The position numbers and the translations under genes are program-made. DNA of 64,000 bases from Actinoallomurus sp050942425 (lineage in GTDB: Bacteria > Actinomycetota > Actinomycetes > Streptosporangiales > Streptosporangiaceae), in assembly GCF_050942425.1 (NCBI RefSeq), contig NZ_CP192063.1, positions 6,200,001-6,264,000 of the forward strand, given 5' to 3'. The notes beneath the pieces are model-generated. The model did no database searches and was not told the DNA's origin. It worked only from the letters and a program-made list of their open reading frames with translations. Positions 1 to 9,155 of the stretch are shown here, piece by piece (position 1 is the stretch's first letter; each line of letters begins with the position of its first letter).

Positions 1-28
1 GAGTTCGTGATACAGATCTGGCCGGGAA

Positions 29-194
29 TTAGACAACATCGGACGGGCTAGTGCCGTGCAACGCGTTGGTCTGCAGCGCCTCCAGCGCTATGGGACCGGC
101 CTGCAGGCCGTCGCGCAGTGCAGAAGTCACCGCTGCGACCACAACAGGCCTGATAGGCGGCTGCGGCGGTAGCGAGCAATTTCTTTGAACCCAT
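29..194 (-). pseudogene. Possible decayed small exported-protein ORF
   Basis: An ATG at 194 is preceded by an AAAAGGG ribosome site and opens a short hydrophobic, signal-like stretch (MGSKKLLATAAAA). This frame then loses coding character. A second frame with better codon bias (RPVVVAAVTSALRDGLQAG and on to a TAA at 31-29) continues, as if one frameshift separated them. I do not recognise the product. It could equally be non-coding sequence at the window edge. Confidence 0.22.
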
Positions 195-357
195 GGTCAG
201 CCCTTTTAATAGTTGCTGGTCACACATGGCCGCTGCAGGAGCAGGTGGGACAGAGGGTCAAGGACACCCGGTCGCGTGACCGGTCTCGGCCGCCTAGTCC
301 AGTTGTATGACCCGCCCTGGCAGGACCAGGCTGCCGCGTATTCCGGGCGAGGTCCCG

Positions 358-393
358 TTTCCCGTACGAACCCGTACAACCCGCTCCTAGACT
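358..393 (+). promoter_or_regulatory. Conserved upstream element of the first NB-ARC gene
   Basis: The 20-bp TTTCCCGTACGAACCCGTAC (358-377) recurs exactly upstream of the paralogue on the other strand (6377-6358). A TAGACT box (388-393, TAGAAT in the paralogue) follows and could be a -10 hexamer. Because both genes keep the element, I infer a shared promoter/operator. The GTAC-N6-GTAC layout suggests a dimeric binding site. Confidence 0.5.
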
Positions 394-427
394 CTGCTTG
401 TCGGGAGCACAGCTGCACGGGGGCGTT

Positions 428-2089
428 GTGGGCGAGCAGCGGGGAGCACCGGATCCGGGTAAGGCCGAGGATCTGGCGGAGTTCATCGCCTTGCTGGGTG
501 AGCTACGCGTGCGGGCGGGGATGCCGTCCTATCGGACGCTGGCCAAGAGAGTCGGGTCGCTGATGCGGCCAGCCCGCGAGACCTCGCTGACCACGGTCGT
601 GGACGCGTTCAAGGCCGACCGGCGTCGCCTGGACCTGGACCTGGTGGTCGCGATCGTCCGAGCGCTGGGAGTGGACGAGGCCGGTGTGGCCCGCTGGCGC
701 GAGGCGTGCGTCAAAGTCCACGCGCTGGCGAAGACCGGCGGTCCGGTCGGTGTGTTCGGTCAACTTCCCGCGGAGCTCGCGACCTTCACCGGCCGTGTTC
801 ACGAGCTGACACGGCTCATCGAAACGGCTACACACCGGCACGGCAGCGAGAGTGCCCGAACGGTCGTGATCTCCGCGATCGAGGGGATGGCCGGGGTGGG
901 CAAGACCCAGCTCGCCGTCCGCACCGCCCACGAGCTGGTCCGCGCCGGCCACTTCACCAACGTCCAACTGCACGTGAACCTGCGCGGCTTCGACCCCGAT
1001 GTCCCGCCCGCCGACCCCGCCGCGGTACTGGAGGCGTTCCTGCGCCAGCTCGGTGTGCCCGCGCAGCATATCCCCGTGAGCAGGGAGGAGCGGGCGGCGA
1101 TGTACCGCGACCGGCTACGCGAGCGCGATGCGCTGATCCTGCTCGACAACGCCGCCGACGAGGACCAGGTCCACGACCTCATCCCCGCCGGCCCGACCTG
1201 CCTGGTCCTGATCACCAGCCGCCGTAGCCTCGCCGGCCTTGACGGCGTCACCCCGCACCTGATCGGCACCTTCACCGACACCGAATCACTCGACCTGCTG
1301 ACGCGGATCGCCGGACGGCACCGCGTCACCGCCGAACCCGAGGCGGCCACCCGGATCGTGGAGTACTGCGACCGCCTCCCGCTGGCCTTGGCACTGACTG
1401 CCGCGCGGCTCCGCTCCCGACCCGCGCGAAGCCTTGCCGAGCACGCCGACCGGATGCAGGCCGGGCGGCTGGAGGCGATCCGCGCCGGCGGCCGCGCGAT
1501 ACGCCCCGTCTTCGACCTCTCCTACCGAGACCTCGCCGAGCCGGTCCAGCGCGTCTTCCGCCTCCTCGGCCACCACCCCGGCCCCGACTTCACCCCCGCC
1601 CTCGTCGCCGCACTCGCCGACATCCCCGCCCACCAGGCCGAGGCCGCCCTCGAGCAGCTCCACGACGAAAACCTGATCCGCCAGAACACCCCCGGCCGCT
1701 ACGAACTCCACGACCTGCTGCGGGCTTATGCCACCGAACTCGCCGACGCCGACCCGGAGCCGGACCCCACCGCGCCTGTGGACCGGCTGGCGACCTGGGC
1801 CGTGACCACCGGCCACGCCGTGGCACACGCCATCGGCACCCCGCCCCTGTCCGGTGTCCCGCCCGGAGGAGCCGCAAGGCCCATGCGTTTTGCCAGCTAC
1901 GACAAGGGCCTGACGTGGTTCGATAACGAACGGCAGAACCTCGCCGCCATCCAGGACTCTGCTGCCCGAGCCGGACTCCACCACCGCGTGTGGCAACTCG
2001 CCTCGGTCCAGAAGGAATTCGGTATCGTCCGCCATCAGTTCGAGGACTTCCTCGGTAGGTGTCAAGTCAAGCGAGACAGAGGCCAGTGA
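428..2089 (+). pseudogene. HTH/NB-ARC ATPase, truncated, TPR domain lost
   Basis: About the first 80 residues are an XRE-like helix-turn-helix region (SYRTLAKRVG, then VVDAFKADRRRLDLDLVVAIVRALG). An NB-ARC STAND ATPase follows, with Walker A GMAGVGKT near residue 155, Walker B-like ALILLDNA, and the TSRRSL sensor. The protein stops at 553 residues, while the paralogue at 6296-3828 runs to 822 and carries a TPR array. Homology ends at about 2059 (EDFLGR), where an IS-like end TGTCAAGTCAAGCGAGACAG begins, and the last ten residues read into that element. The GTG at 428 is chosen because it follows GGGGG and matches the paralogue's start; an in-frame ATG at 398 is an alternative. Such proteins act as ATP-dependent signalling switches. 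This one probably cannot sense through TPRs. Confidence 0.8.
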
Positions 2090-2210
2090 TCGTTAGGCGG
2101 CGTGTTCTTCCTGGTCAAGGTCGGCCTGGCCGACGGTGTCTTCGTCGGGTCGGTTGATCCAGGCGTGTGCGGTGCCAAAACTCGAAGCATGCCCTTCACC
2201 TGGGCTTCTT
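2060..2210 (-). mobile_element. Insertion sequence end with transposase C-terminal remnant
   Basis: Immediately after the break in the NB-ARC gene, the sequence TGTCAAGTCAAGCGAGACAG looks like an IS terminus. Read on the minus strand, about 2180 to 2093 gives an uninterrupted coding tail (GTAHAWINRPDEDTVGQ then ADLDQEEHAA and stop) that resembles a transposase C-terminus. The family cannot be named from so short a piece. The rest of the element appears deleted. Confidence 0.45.
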
Positions 2211-2465
2211 CATGACTCTTAGGCTGCTCGCCGAGCAACGGAACACTCATTGGCGATAGCGAGCCGCTGGGCGGGGAGATAGCGCCATCCACCGTTCCGA
2301 TGCGCCTTGTGACGCCAATTGCATCGAATGCGAATACGCGACTCCGTGGTTAGTTGACGCACTGCGGCGGGCAGATCCTGGCGTCGGCCTGGGCGAAAGG
2401 CACCGGAGTAGACCGGGGTGATGTTAGCGGGGCGGCCGTGATGGGTATGGCGGGTTGGCCGAGTG

Positions 2466-2640
2466 CGGACGTCTGAGGTGCACGTTTGATCCGGAGTTCC
2501 GTGCCGGGGCACAGTGTGGATCGTCAAGGAGACCGGCAAGCCGGTCGCGCAGGTCGCGCGTGATCTGGGGGATCAGTCCCTACACGCTGCACGACTGGGA
2601 ACCCAGGACCGGAAGCGCGGCTGCGTCAGCAGCGGTCCGG
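2466..2640 (+). pseudogene. IS3-type transposase OrfA fragment, two frameshifts
   Basis: Three successive frames carry pieces of one helix-turn-helix domain of the kind found at the N-terminus of IS3-family OrfA proteins. The pieces are FDPEFRAGA (about 2487-2513), then WIVKETGKPVAQVARDLG (about 2517-2570), then ISPYTLHDWE (about 2572-2603). Two one-base shifts separate them, so this is a relic. With the adjacent IS end it marks 2.06-2.64 kb as an insertion and decay scar. Confidence 0.6.
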
Positions 2641-2646
2641 TAGACG

Positions 2647-3285
2647 CTACAAAGTTCCAGCGTCCGGCCAGTGCGACCAGTGGGTATTCGCCGGGAGCGT
2701 CGGCCGGTACCGGGTCGGGGCGCTGGAGTCCAACACGTCGGCGATCATCTGGAAGGTCTCGTGCCCGCTGGGCACGATGTCTCCGAGGTCCTCGGGTTGG
2801 TTCCACTCATCAAGCCGCAGCAGCTCCGGCAGGTCGGCGGTGATGCCGGCCCGCAGCTCCGTCTCGTCGGCCAGCAGGAGCCCCTTGTGCGCAGGCACCA
2901 GCAGACGGAACACGTCCTGTAGAGGGGTGCCGGCGTCGGCGTCGACTGTTAGCGCGGTACCGCGTACGACGACCGGAACTCCTCCCGCATAGACCTCGGC
3001 GCCGTCGAGCTGGATCTCCTCCATGTTGTCCACCCGATCCAGGAAGCTGCTGAGCCCGGGCTCGCCGCGCGTCAGGCAGTTGCCAAAGCAGTACACGACG
3101 TCGGAAAGGTTGCCGGCGCGCGGGCTGTAACCCAGCAGCTCGGCGACCATGGCCCAACGCGTGTTGTCGCCGAACAAGTGGATCCGCGCATCGACCGGGT
3201 AGTCGTAGCCGTTATCCAGATCAGGAAACTCTGCATTGTCCGCGCAGAGATCGAACTGCCCGAGAATCGATGCGATTGTCATCAC
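2647..3285 (-). CDS. DUF7003-like hypothetical protein
   Basis: This encodes 212 residues of a soluble acidic protein with no signal or membrane segment. The N-terminal pattern (ILGQFDLCADNAEFPDLDNGYDYPVDARIHLF, residues about 6-37) and the segment LLGYSPRAGNLSDVVYCFGNCL match what I remember of the actinobacterial DUF7003 family, whose function is unknown. It sits alone between an IS scar and decayed ORFs, a setting typical of polymorphic-toxin immunity genes or orphan accessory genes, but nothing here proves such a role. The ATG at 3285 is preceded by a GAGCCGTGATGACA context without a strong ribosome site, and the second Met codon is directly adjacent. Confidence 0.65.
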   Translation of the reverse strand: MMTIASILGQFDLCADNAEFPDLDNGYDYPVDARIHLFGDNTRWAMVAELLGYSPRAGNLSDVVYCFGNCLTRGEPGLSSFLDRVDNMEEIQLDGAEVYAGGVPVVVRGTALTVDADAGTPLQDVFRLLVPAHKGLLLADETELRAGITADLPELLRLDEWNQPEDLGDIVPSGHETFQMIADVLDSSAPTRYRPTLPANTHWSHWPDAGTL

Positions 3286-3311
3286 GGCTCAAGGCTATTG
3301 GCCGCCCCCGA

Positions 3312-3729
3312 TCATGGGGCGAACAGGACGCGGGATTCGAGATCGCCCTGCATGGCCGGGGCAGCGGGCGGCCGGGTCAGGTTGAGGATCCAGTTGCCGA
3401 ACCTGCGGATGACGTGGGTTCACCCAGCTTGGCCGCCACGGCCTTCATCGCCACCACTCACTGGGATAGTCCGGGCGGACCTCGGCGATCGTACAGACCG
3501 CGCACGCGCCAGTCACCGTCCGCGCCGATATGCAGGGCGCGGCTGCCTCGGCGCGCGTGGGCTCGCGTGCGGGCTCGCCGAGGTCTTCCAGCAGCATCCC
3601 GAAGGTGTCGTCTCCGGTCTGCGGATCGTACGCGGTTGCGGCGGCCAGCAGCTCCGGAACGCCTGGATCATGGACAACGGCCGGCGTTATGGCGACGTCC
3701 AGAGCCCCCGGATCTATTTGCCGTACTAG
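3312..3729 (-). pseudogene. Decayed coding remnants
   Basis: On the minus strand a coding-like stretch (LLAAATAYDPQTGDDTFGMLLEDLG then EPAREPTRAEAA, about 3670-3540) shifts frame into ALHIGADGDWRVRGLYDRRG (about 3540-3480). Next an ATG at 3448 (MKAVAAKLGEPT) shifts frame near 3415 into RRFGNWILNLTRPPAAP, ending at TGA 3314-3312. The codon bias is coding-like but broken, so this looks like two small cotranscribed genes in decay. I do not recognise the families. Confidence 0.35.
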
Positions 3730-3827
3730 ACGCCCGAACTCCTAACCGCATCGGCCACGTCCTCCCAGGGGTATCTCTTCATGGGATACCCCCAACCTGG
3801 CTGTGGTCAGGGCGGGTTGGAGAAGGG

Positions 3828-6296
3828 TCACGCACCCTTTAGCTGATCCGGGCTGGTTGTCGGCATGGCCGCAATGCCTGCCTCCAGGTCCCTGCGGATC
3901 GGACTGTCGGGGTGCATGCGAAACTTGTCGGCAATGGCGAGCGCGTTCCGGTAGTGGTCGCGTGCGCGCTCGATGTCGCCGACCTGCCGATAGGTGTCGC
4001 CGAGGGCTGTCAGAGCAGCGGCTTCATAGTAAGGACCGTTTTCCTTGGCGATCTCGAGACCCTGCTGGATCGTCACCAGGCCGCGCTCGGGGTTTCCGGA
4101 TCCGGCGTAAGCACGACCGATCAGGACCAGGACCTCAGCTTCATTATTGCGCTTCTTGAGTTCTCGGGACAACTCAAGTGCTTCGGTGAGAACCGTCAGC
4201 GCAGAAGCGAAATCACCGAGGTGAACGTAAGCCTGGCCCATGTGGCCGAGCGCAGTGGCACGACAACTGCTGTGGCCGTTCTCATGGGTGACCGCGATCG
4301 CCTCTCCCAGCACGTCGATCGCCTCGGCCGGTCGGCCTAGTTGAACGAGGATTCCGCCCGTGTTCGTGAGAACGACCCCTTCTCGCCAACCGTCGCCGCG
4401 CTGCCGGGTGATGGCAAGCGCCTGGCGGGACGCCGTCAACGCTGCGGCGAGATCGCCGCGATCGTGATGGAGCACTGCCAGGTTCGACAGCGCTATCGAC
4501 ACACCGCGTTGGTCGCCGATCTCGCTGTAGATCGCCGCAGCCCTTTCGAGAACGTCGAGCGCTTCGGTGTAGTTGCCCAGGTTGTTGTGGGAGATGCCGA
4601 GTTGGTTGAGGATCTGCGCCTGCCGTTGCGCTTCGTCGGCAGGTACCTTCGCCAGCGCTGCCGTGTTCAGCTGATGCGCATCGCTGAGTCGACTCGTGTT
4701 CTTCAGGTACTCCCACAACAAGATAGACATCGGCACTGGATCGGCCACGCCGGCGACGGCGAGGCCGATGATATTGCGGTGCTCGGCATCAAGCCAGGAT
4801 TGGGCGTCGATGGCGCTGATGAACGCCGGCGGTGGTTCTAGCGACTGAGGGATTTCGATTCTTCGATGCTTCTCGTGTGGATACAGCGTATCCAGCGCCG
4901 CCGCCGTAGCCGCCAGGTAGTACATGCCGAGCCGGTACTCCGCGGTCCGGCGCTCGCCACCGTCGATCGTTTCGGCGAACTCCGCAGCGAACAGGCGCAG
5001 AAGGTCATGCAGTTCGTACCGCCCCGCCCCCCTATGCTCCAGCAGATACTCATCGACGAGGCGCTCCAGTATGGATTCGGCCTCGGCCGGCGCCAGATCG
5101 GCAGCCGCAGCCACGGCCGCAGCGGTGAAAGTCGAGCCGGGGAACAGCGCCGCCCAGCAGAACACCCGCTGAGCGGCCTTCGGGAGCGCGCGAATGGACA
5201 CGCCGAACAGGGACCGGACGCTTTGCCTACCGACGCTGGTCGACTCCACCGCGTCGAGGCCGGCCGACTCCAGCCGGCCGACGAGGTCGGCGAGCCGCCA
5301 GGTGGAACGCCGTCGCAGTTGGCCGCCCGCGAGTGCCACGGCCAGCGGCAGATAGCCGCACAACCTGACAACTGTCGCGGCAGCCTGCGGCTCGGCCGTC
5401 ACCCGGGCCTCCCCGACGATCTGGGCAAGCAGGTCCAACGCCTCGTCCTCGCGAAACAATCCGAGCTGGCACACAACGGCGTCAGCCAGCCCGGTCAGGC
5501 TCCGCCGGCTGGTGATCAATACCAGGCACGACGGGCTCGCCGGTATCAGGTCCCTGACCTGATCCTCACCGGCGGCATTGTCCAGCACGATCAGCGCGTC
5601 CGTGCCGTGCAAGAGGTTCCGGAACATCGCCGAGCGATCGTCGAGGCTGTCCGGTATCGCCTGAGCTGGAACACCGAGTTGCCGCAGGAAGGCGTCCAGC
5701 ACCACGGCCGGATCCGCCGGCGAGTGATCCGGGTCAAAACCGCGCAAGTTAACGAACAACTGCACATCGGTGAACCGGCCCGCGCGGATCAACTCATGTG
5801 CGGCACGGACCGCGAGCCGGGTCTTCCCGATGCCGGCCATGCCCTCGATCGCCGAAACCACCACCGTTTGCGCCGACCCCGGCCTTTCACCGATCGCTGC
5901 GAAAAGGTCTCGAAGTTCCTGTCCACGGCCGGTGAAGGTGGGGAGGTCGGCGGGGAGTTGCCGGAATACTTCCCTCGGGCCGCCGGTCGGCGCGTCTCGC
6001 TGCACGCGCAAGTACGCCTGGCGCCAGCCCTCGATGTCCGGTTCGTCCAATCCCAGTGCCCGGACGATCGCCACGACCAGGTCCAGGTCAAGGCGGCGAC
6101 GGCCGGCCTTGAACACGTCCACGACCGTGGAGTGTGACACGACGCTCGGTGGCCGCATGAGTGGCCCGACCTGCTTGGCCAGCGTCCGGTAGGACGGCAT
6201 CCCCGCCCACACGCGCAATTCCCCGAGCAGACCGATGAACTCGGCCAGATCAGTGGCCGTGCGCGGATCCGGAACTGTGCCCTGCCGCTCGTCCAC
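3828..6296 (-). CDS. HTH/NB-ARC/TPR STAND ATPase regulator
   Basis: This is an 822-residue protein. An N-terminal XRE-like HTH (SYRTLAKQVG; VVDVFKAGRRRLDLDLVVAIVRALG) is followed by NB-ARC with Walker A EGMAGIGKTRLAVRA near residue 150, ALIVLDNAAGED and ITSRRSL. A winged-helix region ends in YELHDLLRLFAAEFAE, and at least five tetratricopeptide repeats run from about residue 550 to the end (LNQLGISHNNLGNYTEALDVLERA and so on). In the family, ligand binding to the repeats releases ATP-dependent oligomerisation. The GTG at 6296 is chosen over an ATG 44 codons upstream because it follows GGGGAGG by four bases and aligns with the paralogue at 428. The gene is monocistronic. Its target is unknown. 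Confidence 0.85.
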   Translation of the reverse strand: MDERQGTVPDPRTATDLAEFIGLLGELRVWAGMPSYRTLAKQVGPLMRPPSVVSHSTVVDVFKAGRRRLDLDLVVAIVRALGLDEPDIEGWRQAYLRVQRDAPTGGPREVFRQLPADLPTFTGRGQELRDLFAAIGERPGSAQTVVVSAIEGMAGIGKTRLAVRAAHELIRAGRFTDVQLFVNLRGFDPDHSPADPAVVLDAFLRQLGVPAQAIPDSLDDRSAMFRNLLHGTDALIVLDNAAGEDQVRDLIPASPSCLVLITSRRSLTGLADAVVCQLGLFREDEALDLLAQIVGEARVTAEPQAAATVVRLCGYLPLAVALAGGQLRRRSTWRLADLVGRLESAGLDAVESTSVGRQSVRSLFGVSIRALPKAAQRVFCWAALFPGSTFTAAAVAAAADLAPAEAESILERLVDEYLLEHRGAGRYELHDLLRLFAAEFAETIDGGERRTAEYRLGMYYLAATAAALDTLYPHEKHRRIEIPQSLEPPPAFISAIDAQSWLDAEHRNIIGLAVAGVADPVPMSILLWEYLKNTSRLSDAHQLNTAALAKVPADEAQRQAQILNQLGISHNNLGNYTEALDVLERAAAIYSEIGDQRGVSIALSNLAVLHHDRGDLAAALTASRQALAITRQRGDGWREGVVLTNTGGILVQLGRPAEAIDVLGEAIAVTHENGHSSCRATALGHMGQAYVHLGDFASALTVLTEALELSRELKKRNNEAEVLVLIGRAYAGSGNPERGLVTIQQGLEIAKENGPYYEAAALTALGDTYRQVGDIERARDHYRNALAIADKFRMHPDSPIRRDLEAGIAAMPTTSPDQLKGA

Positions 6297-6336
6297 GACG
6301 CCTCCCCGCTCGTGAAGCCGTGCTCCCGACAGGCAG

Positions 6337-6377
6337 ATTCTAGGAGCGGGGGGGCTCGTACGGGTTCGTACGGGAAA
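6337..6377 (-). promoter_or_regulatory. Conserved upstream element of the second NB-ARC gene
   Basis: On the minus strand the 20-bp TTTCCCGTACGAACCCGTAC (6377-6358) is identical to 358-377, and a TAGAAT box (6342-6337) lies 40 bases before the GTG. Short conserved blocks continue to the start codon, including TGTCGGGAGCAC. This is the shared promoter/operator of the two paralogues. Confidence 0.5.
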
Positions 6378-7270
6378 CGTGACTCCTTTCAGGTGGCCCG
6401 GACGCCCTGGTCCTGCTGCTTCATGCAAGACCGGTCCAAGCGGCAGCCCACGGGGGGCGGTCGGAAGCCTCCGACCAGCCGCGCGAGTTCGGACATATCG
6501 CGGGAGATCTGTTGAAACTCGCTCAACCTGAGCGATCTCTTGCCGCCGCCGCTGACATGGCGGTAGCCGCAGGACCGCCAGGAAGGAACATCGGAGTAAA
6601 GACCGCCTCTATCGTGCAACTCTCGCTGCCGCAATATCCAGAGCGGTGCCGACTACTCCTAGGACATGGAGCACATGATGCGTTTCAGCAAGCCGCCGAC
6701 ATCGCAGGGGAAGCCGCGACGATAGGGACAGCGACCGCGATCGCCGCGCCCGCCAGCAGTGCCTGGCCGCTGACGCCCCATGTAGCGCAAACGCCGTGCA
6801 GGGCGTCCTGCAGCCCAGCGCGACCGCGGTGCAGTTCGTACAGCCGGCCGCGACTGCCATCGAATACGACCTGTAGGGCCGGGCTACAGAAACCGACCAC
6901 ACCTAGGTCGCAAGACGCACGCGCAGCCGGGGCACTGACAAAACTCCGCTTCAAACCCACCATCGGCACAAACTAAAGAAGAAGCACACACAACAACTGT
7001 CGGCAACTAGCGGCCGGGCAAGGACCCTCCGCCACGTTGCTGCGCACGTCGATTCGACTGACGCACCGTAAGAGGCCGACGAGGATCGTTGACCGAGTGA
7101 ATATCGATGCGGGTGTGCATTACTGGCTGCGTTGACGAAGGCGGTGACGCTGGCTTCGCTGCCGCCTTGCAGGCCGGATGGATGCTGCTGTCGATTCCAA
7201 CTTAGCACGCCAGGCGATAAATAATGCTACATTAGTCCGCATCGATTGCTCAGAAACCCTAGGGGGGAAC
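6378..7270. other. Gene-poor stretch
   Basis: No convincing gene is visible in these roughly 890 bases. Several open frames exist on both strands, but they lack ribosome sites and coding bias and contain runs of Cys, Arg and Ser typical of antisense frames. A minus-strand frame at 6969-6685 includes one hydrophobic stretch (LLAGAAIAVAVPIVAASPA) and is the only candidate I considered. The last 60 bases hold the lsr2 leader. Confidence 0.5.
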
Positions 7271-7591
7271 ATGGCACAGCAGGTCATCAAACGACTTATC
7301 GACGATCTGGACGGCACTGAGGCTGAGAAGACCGTTCCGTTCTCGATCGACGGCGTGGCCTACGAGATCGACCTCAGCGCCGATAACGCGAAGAAGCTGC
7401 TCGCCGGCCTGTCGCCGTTCATTGAGCATGCGCGCCGAGCCGGTGGCCCGAAGCGCCGCCAGGCCCGTGCCACCTCGAGCCGCGAGCGCAGTGCGGACAT
7501 TCGTGCGTGGGCCAAAGCGCGGGGCATCAAGGTCAACGAGCGCGGCCGTATCCCGGCGACTGTCGTCGAGGAATACGAACGCGCCAACTGA
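7271..7591 (+). CDS. lsr2: Lsr2 nucleoid-associated protein
   Basis: This is a 106-residue histone-like protein that binds AT-rich DNA, bridges it and silences horizontally acquired genes. The N-terminal dimerisation domain (MAQQVIKRLIDDLDGTEAEKTVPFSIDGVAYEIDLS) and the C-terminal DNA-binding domain with the RGR AT-hook-like motif (INERGRIP type, here KVNERGRIPATVVEEY) are both intact, separated by a basic linker. The ATG at 7271 is fixed by GGGGGGAA just upstream; the open frame extends further 5' without support. Actinomycetes usually carry a core and an accessory Lsr2 paralogue. Its position beside decayed IS material suggests this is the accessory copy, which is inference. Confidence 0.93.
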   Translation: MAQQVIKRLIDDLDGTEAEKTVPFSIDGVAYEIDLSADNAKKLLAGLSPFIEHARRAGGPKRRQARATSSRERSADIRAWAKARGIKVNERGRIPATVVEEYERAN

Positions 7592-7781
7592 CGGATCACC
7601 GAGCCGCTGCAATCTTGAGCGGCCAGTCGTATGGTCGGGGCGAACCGGATGGCGGTTCAGGGCTGAGGCTGATGGTGCGGTCGACGGCGGACGATCGTCG
7701 TCGACCGCAGTAGGAGGATGGAACCGCCGTCATCAACGACCGGCTCCCATGACCACTTCTGAAACAGGCCCTTGTTGTCTC

Positions 7782-7976
7782 TCACCGTTCGAAGGTGCGG
7801 CGGACTTCCTTGGCGGCGTCCTTGGCCCGCTCGCCGACCTGCTTGGCGCCGCCCACCATGCGATCCTTGCGCCCCTCGTCCTCGAGGTACGGGTCGCCGG
7901 CGGACCGACCCGCCGCCTCCTTGCCGCGGCCCTTCGCCTTCTGCACCTTATTCCGAAGCTTGTCTAGGAAGCCCAT
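7782..7976 (-). CDS. CsbD-like stress protein
   Basis: This is a 64-residue, very charged helical protein (MGFLDKLRNKVQKAKGRGKEAAGRSAG, then DRMVGGAKQVGERAKDAAKEVRRTFER) of the CsbD/general-stress type: a repeated G-K-x-K-E-A pattern, no signal, no membrane segment. The start at 7976 has an excellent ribosome site (AGGAGGGG, 7 bases upstream). CsbD proteins are induced by general stress; their molecular role is not settled. Its first eight residues closely resemble those of the 21-codon ORF at 8339-8274. Confidence 0.7.
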   Translation of the reverse strand: MGFLDKLRNKVQKAKGRGKEAAGRSAGDPYLEDEGRKDRMVGGAKQVGERAKDAAKEVRRTFER

Positions 7977-8273
7977 CACAAGCCCCTCCTTCCTGGCCGC
8001 CCCGGTTTGTCGCCACAAGTGGAATGCCGCCGGAGGATCCGACGGAAGTCCGGCGCGACGCCGGACCGTGCGCGCCTCAGCCACACGCCGAGACCGCCGT
8101 TCTTCCCCAGTGCCCCGCATGCCTCGCACAGTGATGACTCGGCCTACCCGGTCAGCCGCCGACAGGCCAGCGATGTAACCGTTACGCGTTACGCCCCCAA
8201 GGGCCCGACAGCCTCCGCACTTGCCCGGAACCATCCACACTTCGCACCCGCCCCTGACCTGCGCTGGCATGAT

Positions 8274-8339
8274 TTAGGCTGCTTGGCCTGGGGGTTTTCT
8301 TCGGACAGGCTGGTCCTTCAGCTTGTCCAGGAGACCCAT
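8274..8339 (-). CDS. 21-residue ORF sharing the CsbD-like N-terminus
   Basis: The ORF encodes MGLLDKLKDQPVRRKPPGQAA, starting at the ATG at 8339 behind AAGGGGGAG. The first seven residues match the CsbD-like protein at 7976 (MGFLDKLRNK) with conservative changes, and then the sequences diverge. It may be a truncated duplicate whose body is lost, or a genuine short peptide. The upstream sequence contains GTACGAAGCTGTAC (8358-8371), a palindrome-like element resembling the GTAC-spaced element before the NB-ARC genes. Confidence 0.4.
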   Translation of the reverse strand: MGLLDKLKDQPVRRKPPGQAA

Positions 8340-8507
8340 CGGCTCCCCCTTCCGTACGAAGCTGTACGGGCCGGTCATTCCCCTTCGTTGCCGACCTATT
8401 CGGCTGCCGGACCTCCGAAAATAACCCTGGGTGACGTCATGTTCACAGGGGCTCACGCCCTCGGCGGAGGCCGGTGACGATCTTGAACGGGGGTAGGCTG
8501 GCGGCCC

Positions 8508-9155
8508 GTGGAGGTTCTCGATCAGCGGAAGGGTCCGCACGGAGAGCTGGTGCTACGCGGCGACGGCGAGCACTACGAGATCATCAGCAACGGCGTGTTC
8601 CTGATGGACACCCGGGCCGGCGCGTCGGAGCGGCTGCTGGTCCGTGCGGCGCTCGACCGGCTGGCCCGGCCCGCCGACGTGCTCATCGGCGGGCTCGGCG
8701 TCGGCTTCTCCCTCGCCGAGGCGCTGCGCTCGCCGTACACGCGCCGTGTGACCGTCGTCGAGTGCGAGCCCGCGGTGGTCGACTGGCACGCCGGCCCGCT
8801 GCGGCCCTACTCCGAAGGCGCGCTGGACGACCCGCGCGTCCGCGTGGAGTGCGCCGACCTCCTCGCCTGGCTGCGCACGACACCCGAGGCGTACGACGCA
8901 CTGTGCCTGGACATCGACAACGGGCCGGACTGGACGGTCAGCGAGGCGAACGCCGCGCTGTACGGGGACGAGGGCCTGGACCTGCTGGCCCGCCGGATGC
9001 GGCCCGGCGGCGTCCTCGCGGTGTGGAGCGCCGCCGCCGTCCCGGCGTTCGAGGACCGGCTGCGAGGGAGGTTCGCCGAGGTCGGCGTCTGCCCGGTCGA
9101 GGTGGCCCGCGGTGAACCCGACATCGTCTACCTGGCCTCGACGCGCGCCGCGTAA
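8508..9155 (+). CDS. Spermidine synthase-like methyltransferase-fold protein
   Basis: This is a 215-residue soluble Rossmann protein of the polyamine synthase/class I methyltransferase fold. The glycine-rich loop VLIGGLGVGFSLAEAL (about 64-79), the acidic residue closing strand two (VTVVECEPAVV) and the LDIDNGPDW segment (about 137-145) are those of spermidine synthase-like proteins. The N-terminal beta-hairpin tetramerisation domain is short, so the substrate may not be putrescine. The GTG at 8508 begins VEVLDQRKGPHGELVLR. The 3' end overlaps the convergent SRPBCC gene by 28 bases. Confidence 0.8.
   Translation: MEVLDQRKGPHGELVLRGDGEHYEIISNGVFLMDTRAGASERLLVRAALDRLARPADVLIGGLGVGFSLAEALRSPYTRRVTVVECEPAVVDWHAGPLRPYSEGALDDPRVRVECADLLAWLRTTPEAYDALCLDIDNGPDWTVSEANAALYGDEGLDLLARRMRPGGVLAVWSAAAVPAFEDRLRGRFAEVGVCPVEVARGEPDIVYLASTRAA

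Noticed and set aside
213..563. A plus-strand frame overlapping the first NB-ARC gene start
   Set aside because: It overlaps the better-supported HTH region in another frame and has no domain.
6512..6976. A 154-codon plus-strand frame in the gene-poor stretch
   Set aside because: Runs of Ser/Arg/Pro/Thr, no ribosome site, no recognisable domain, and poor third-position GC bias.
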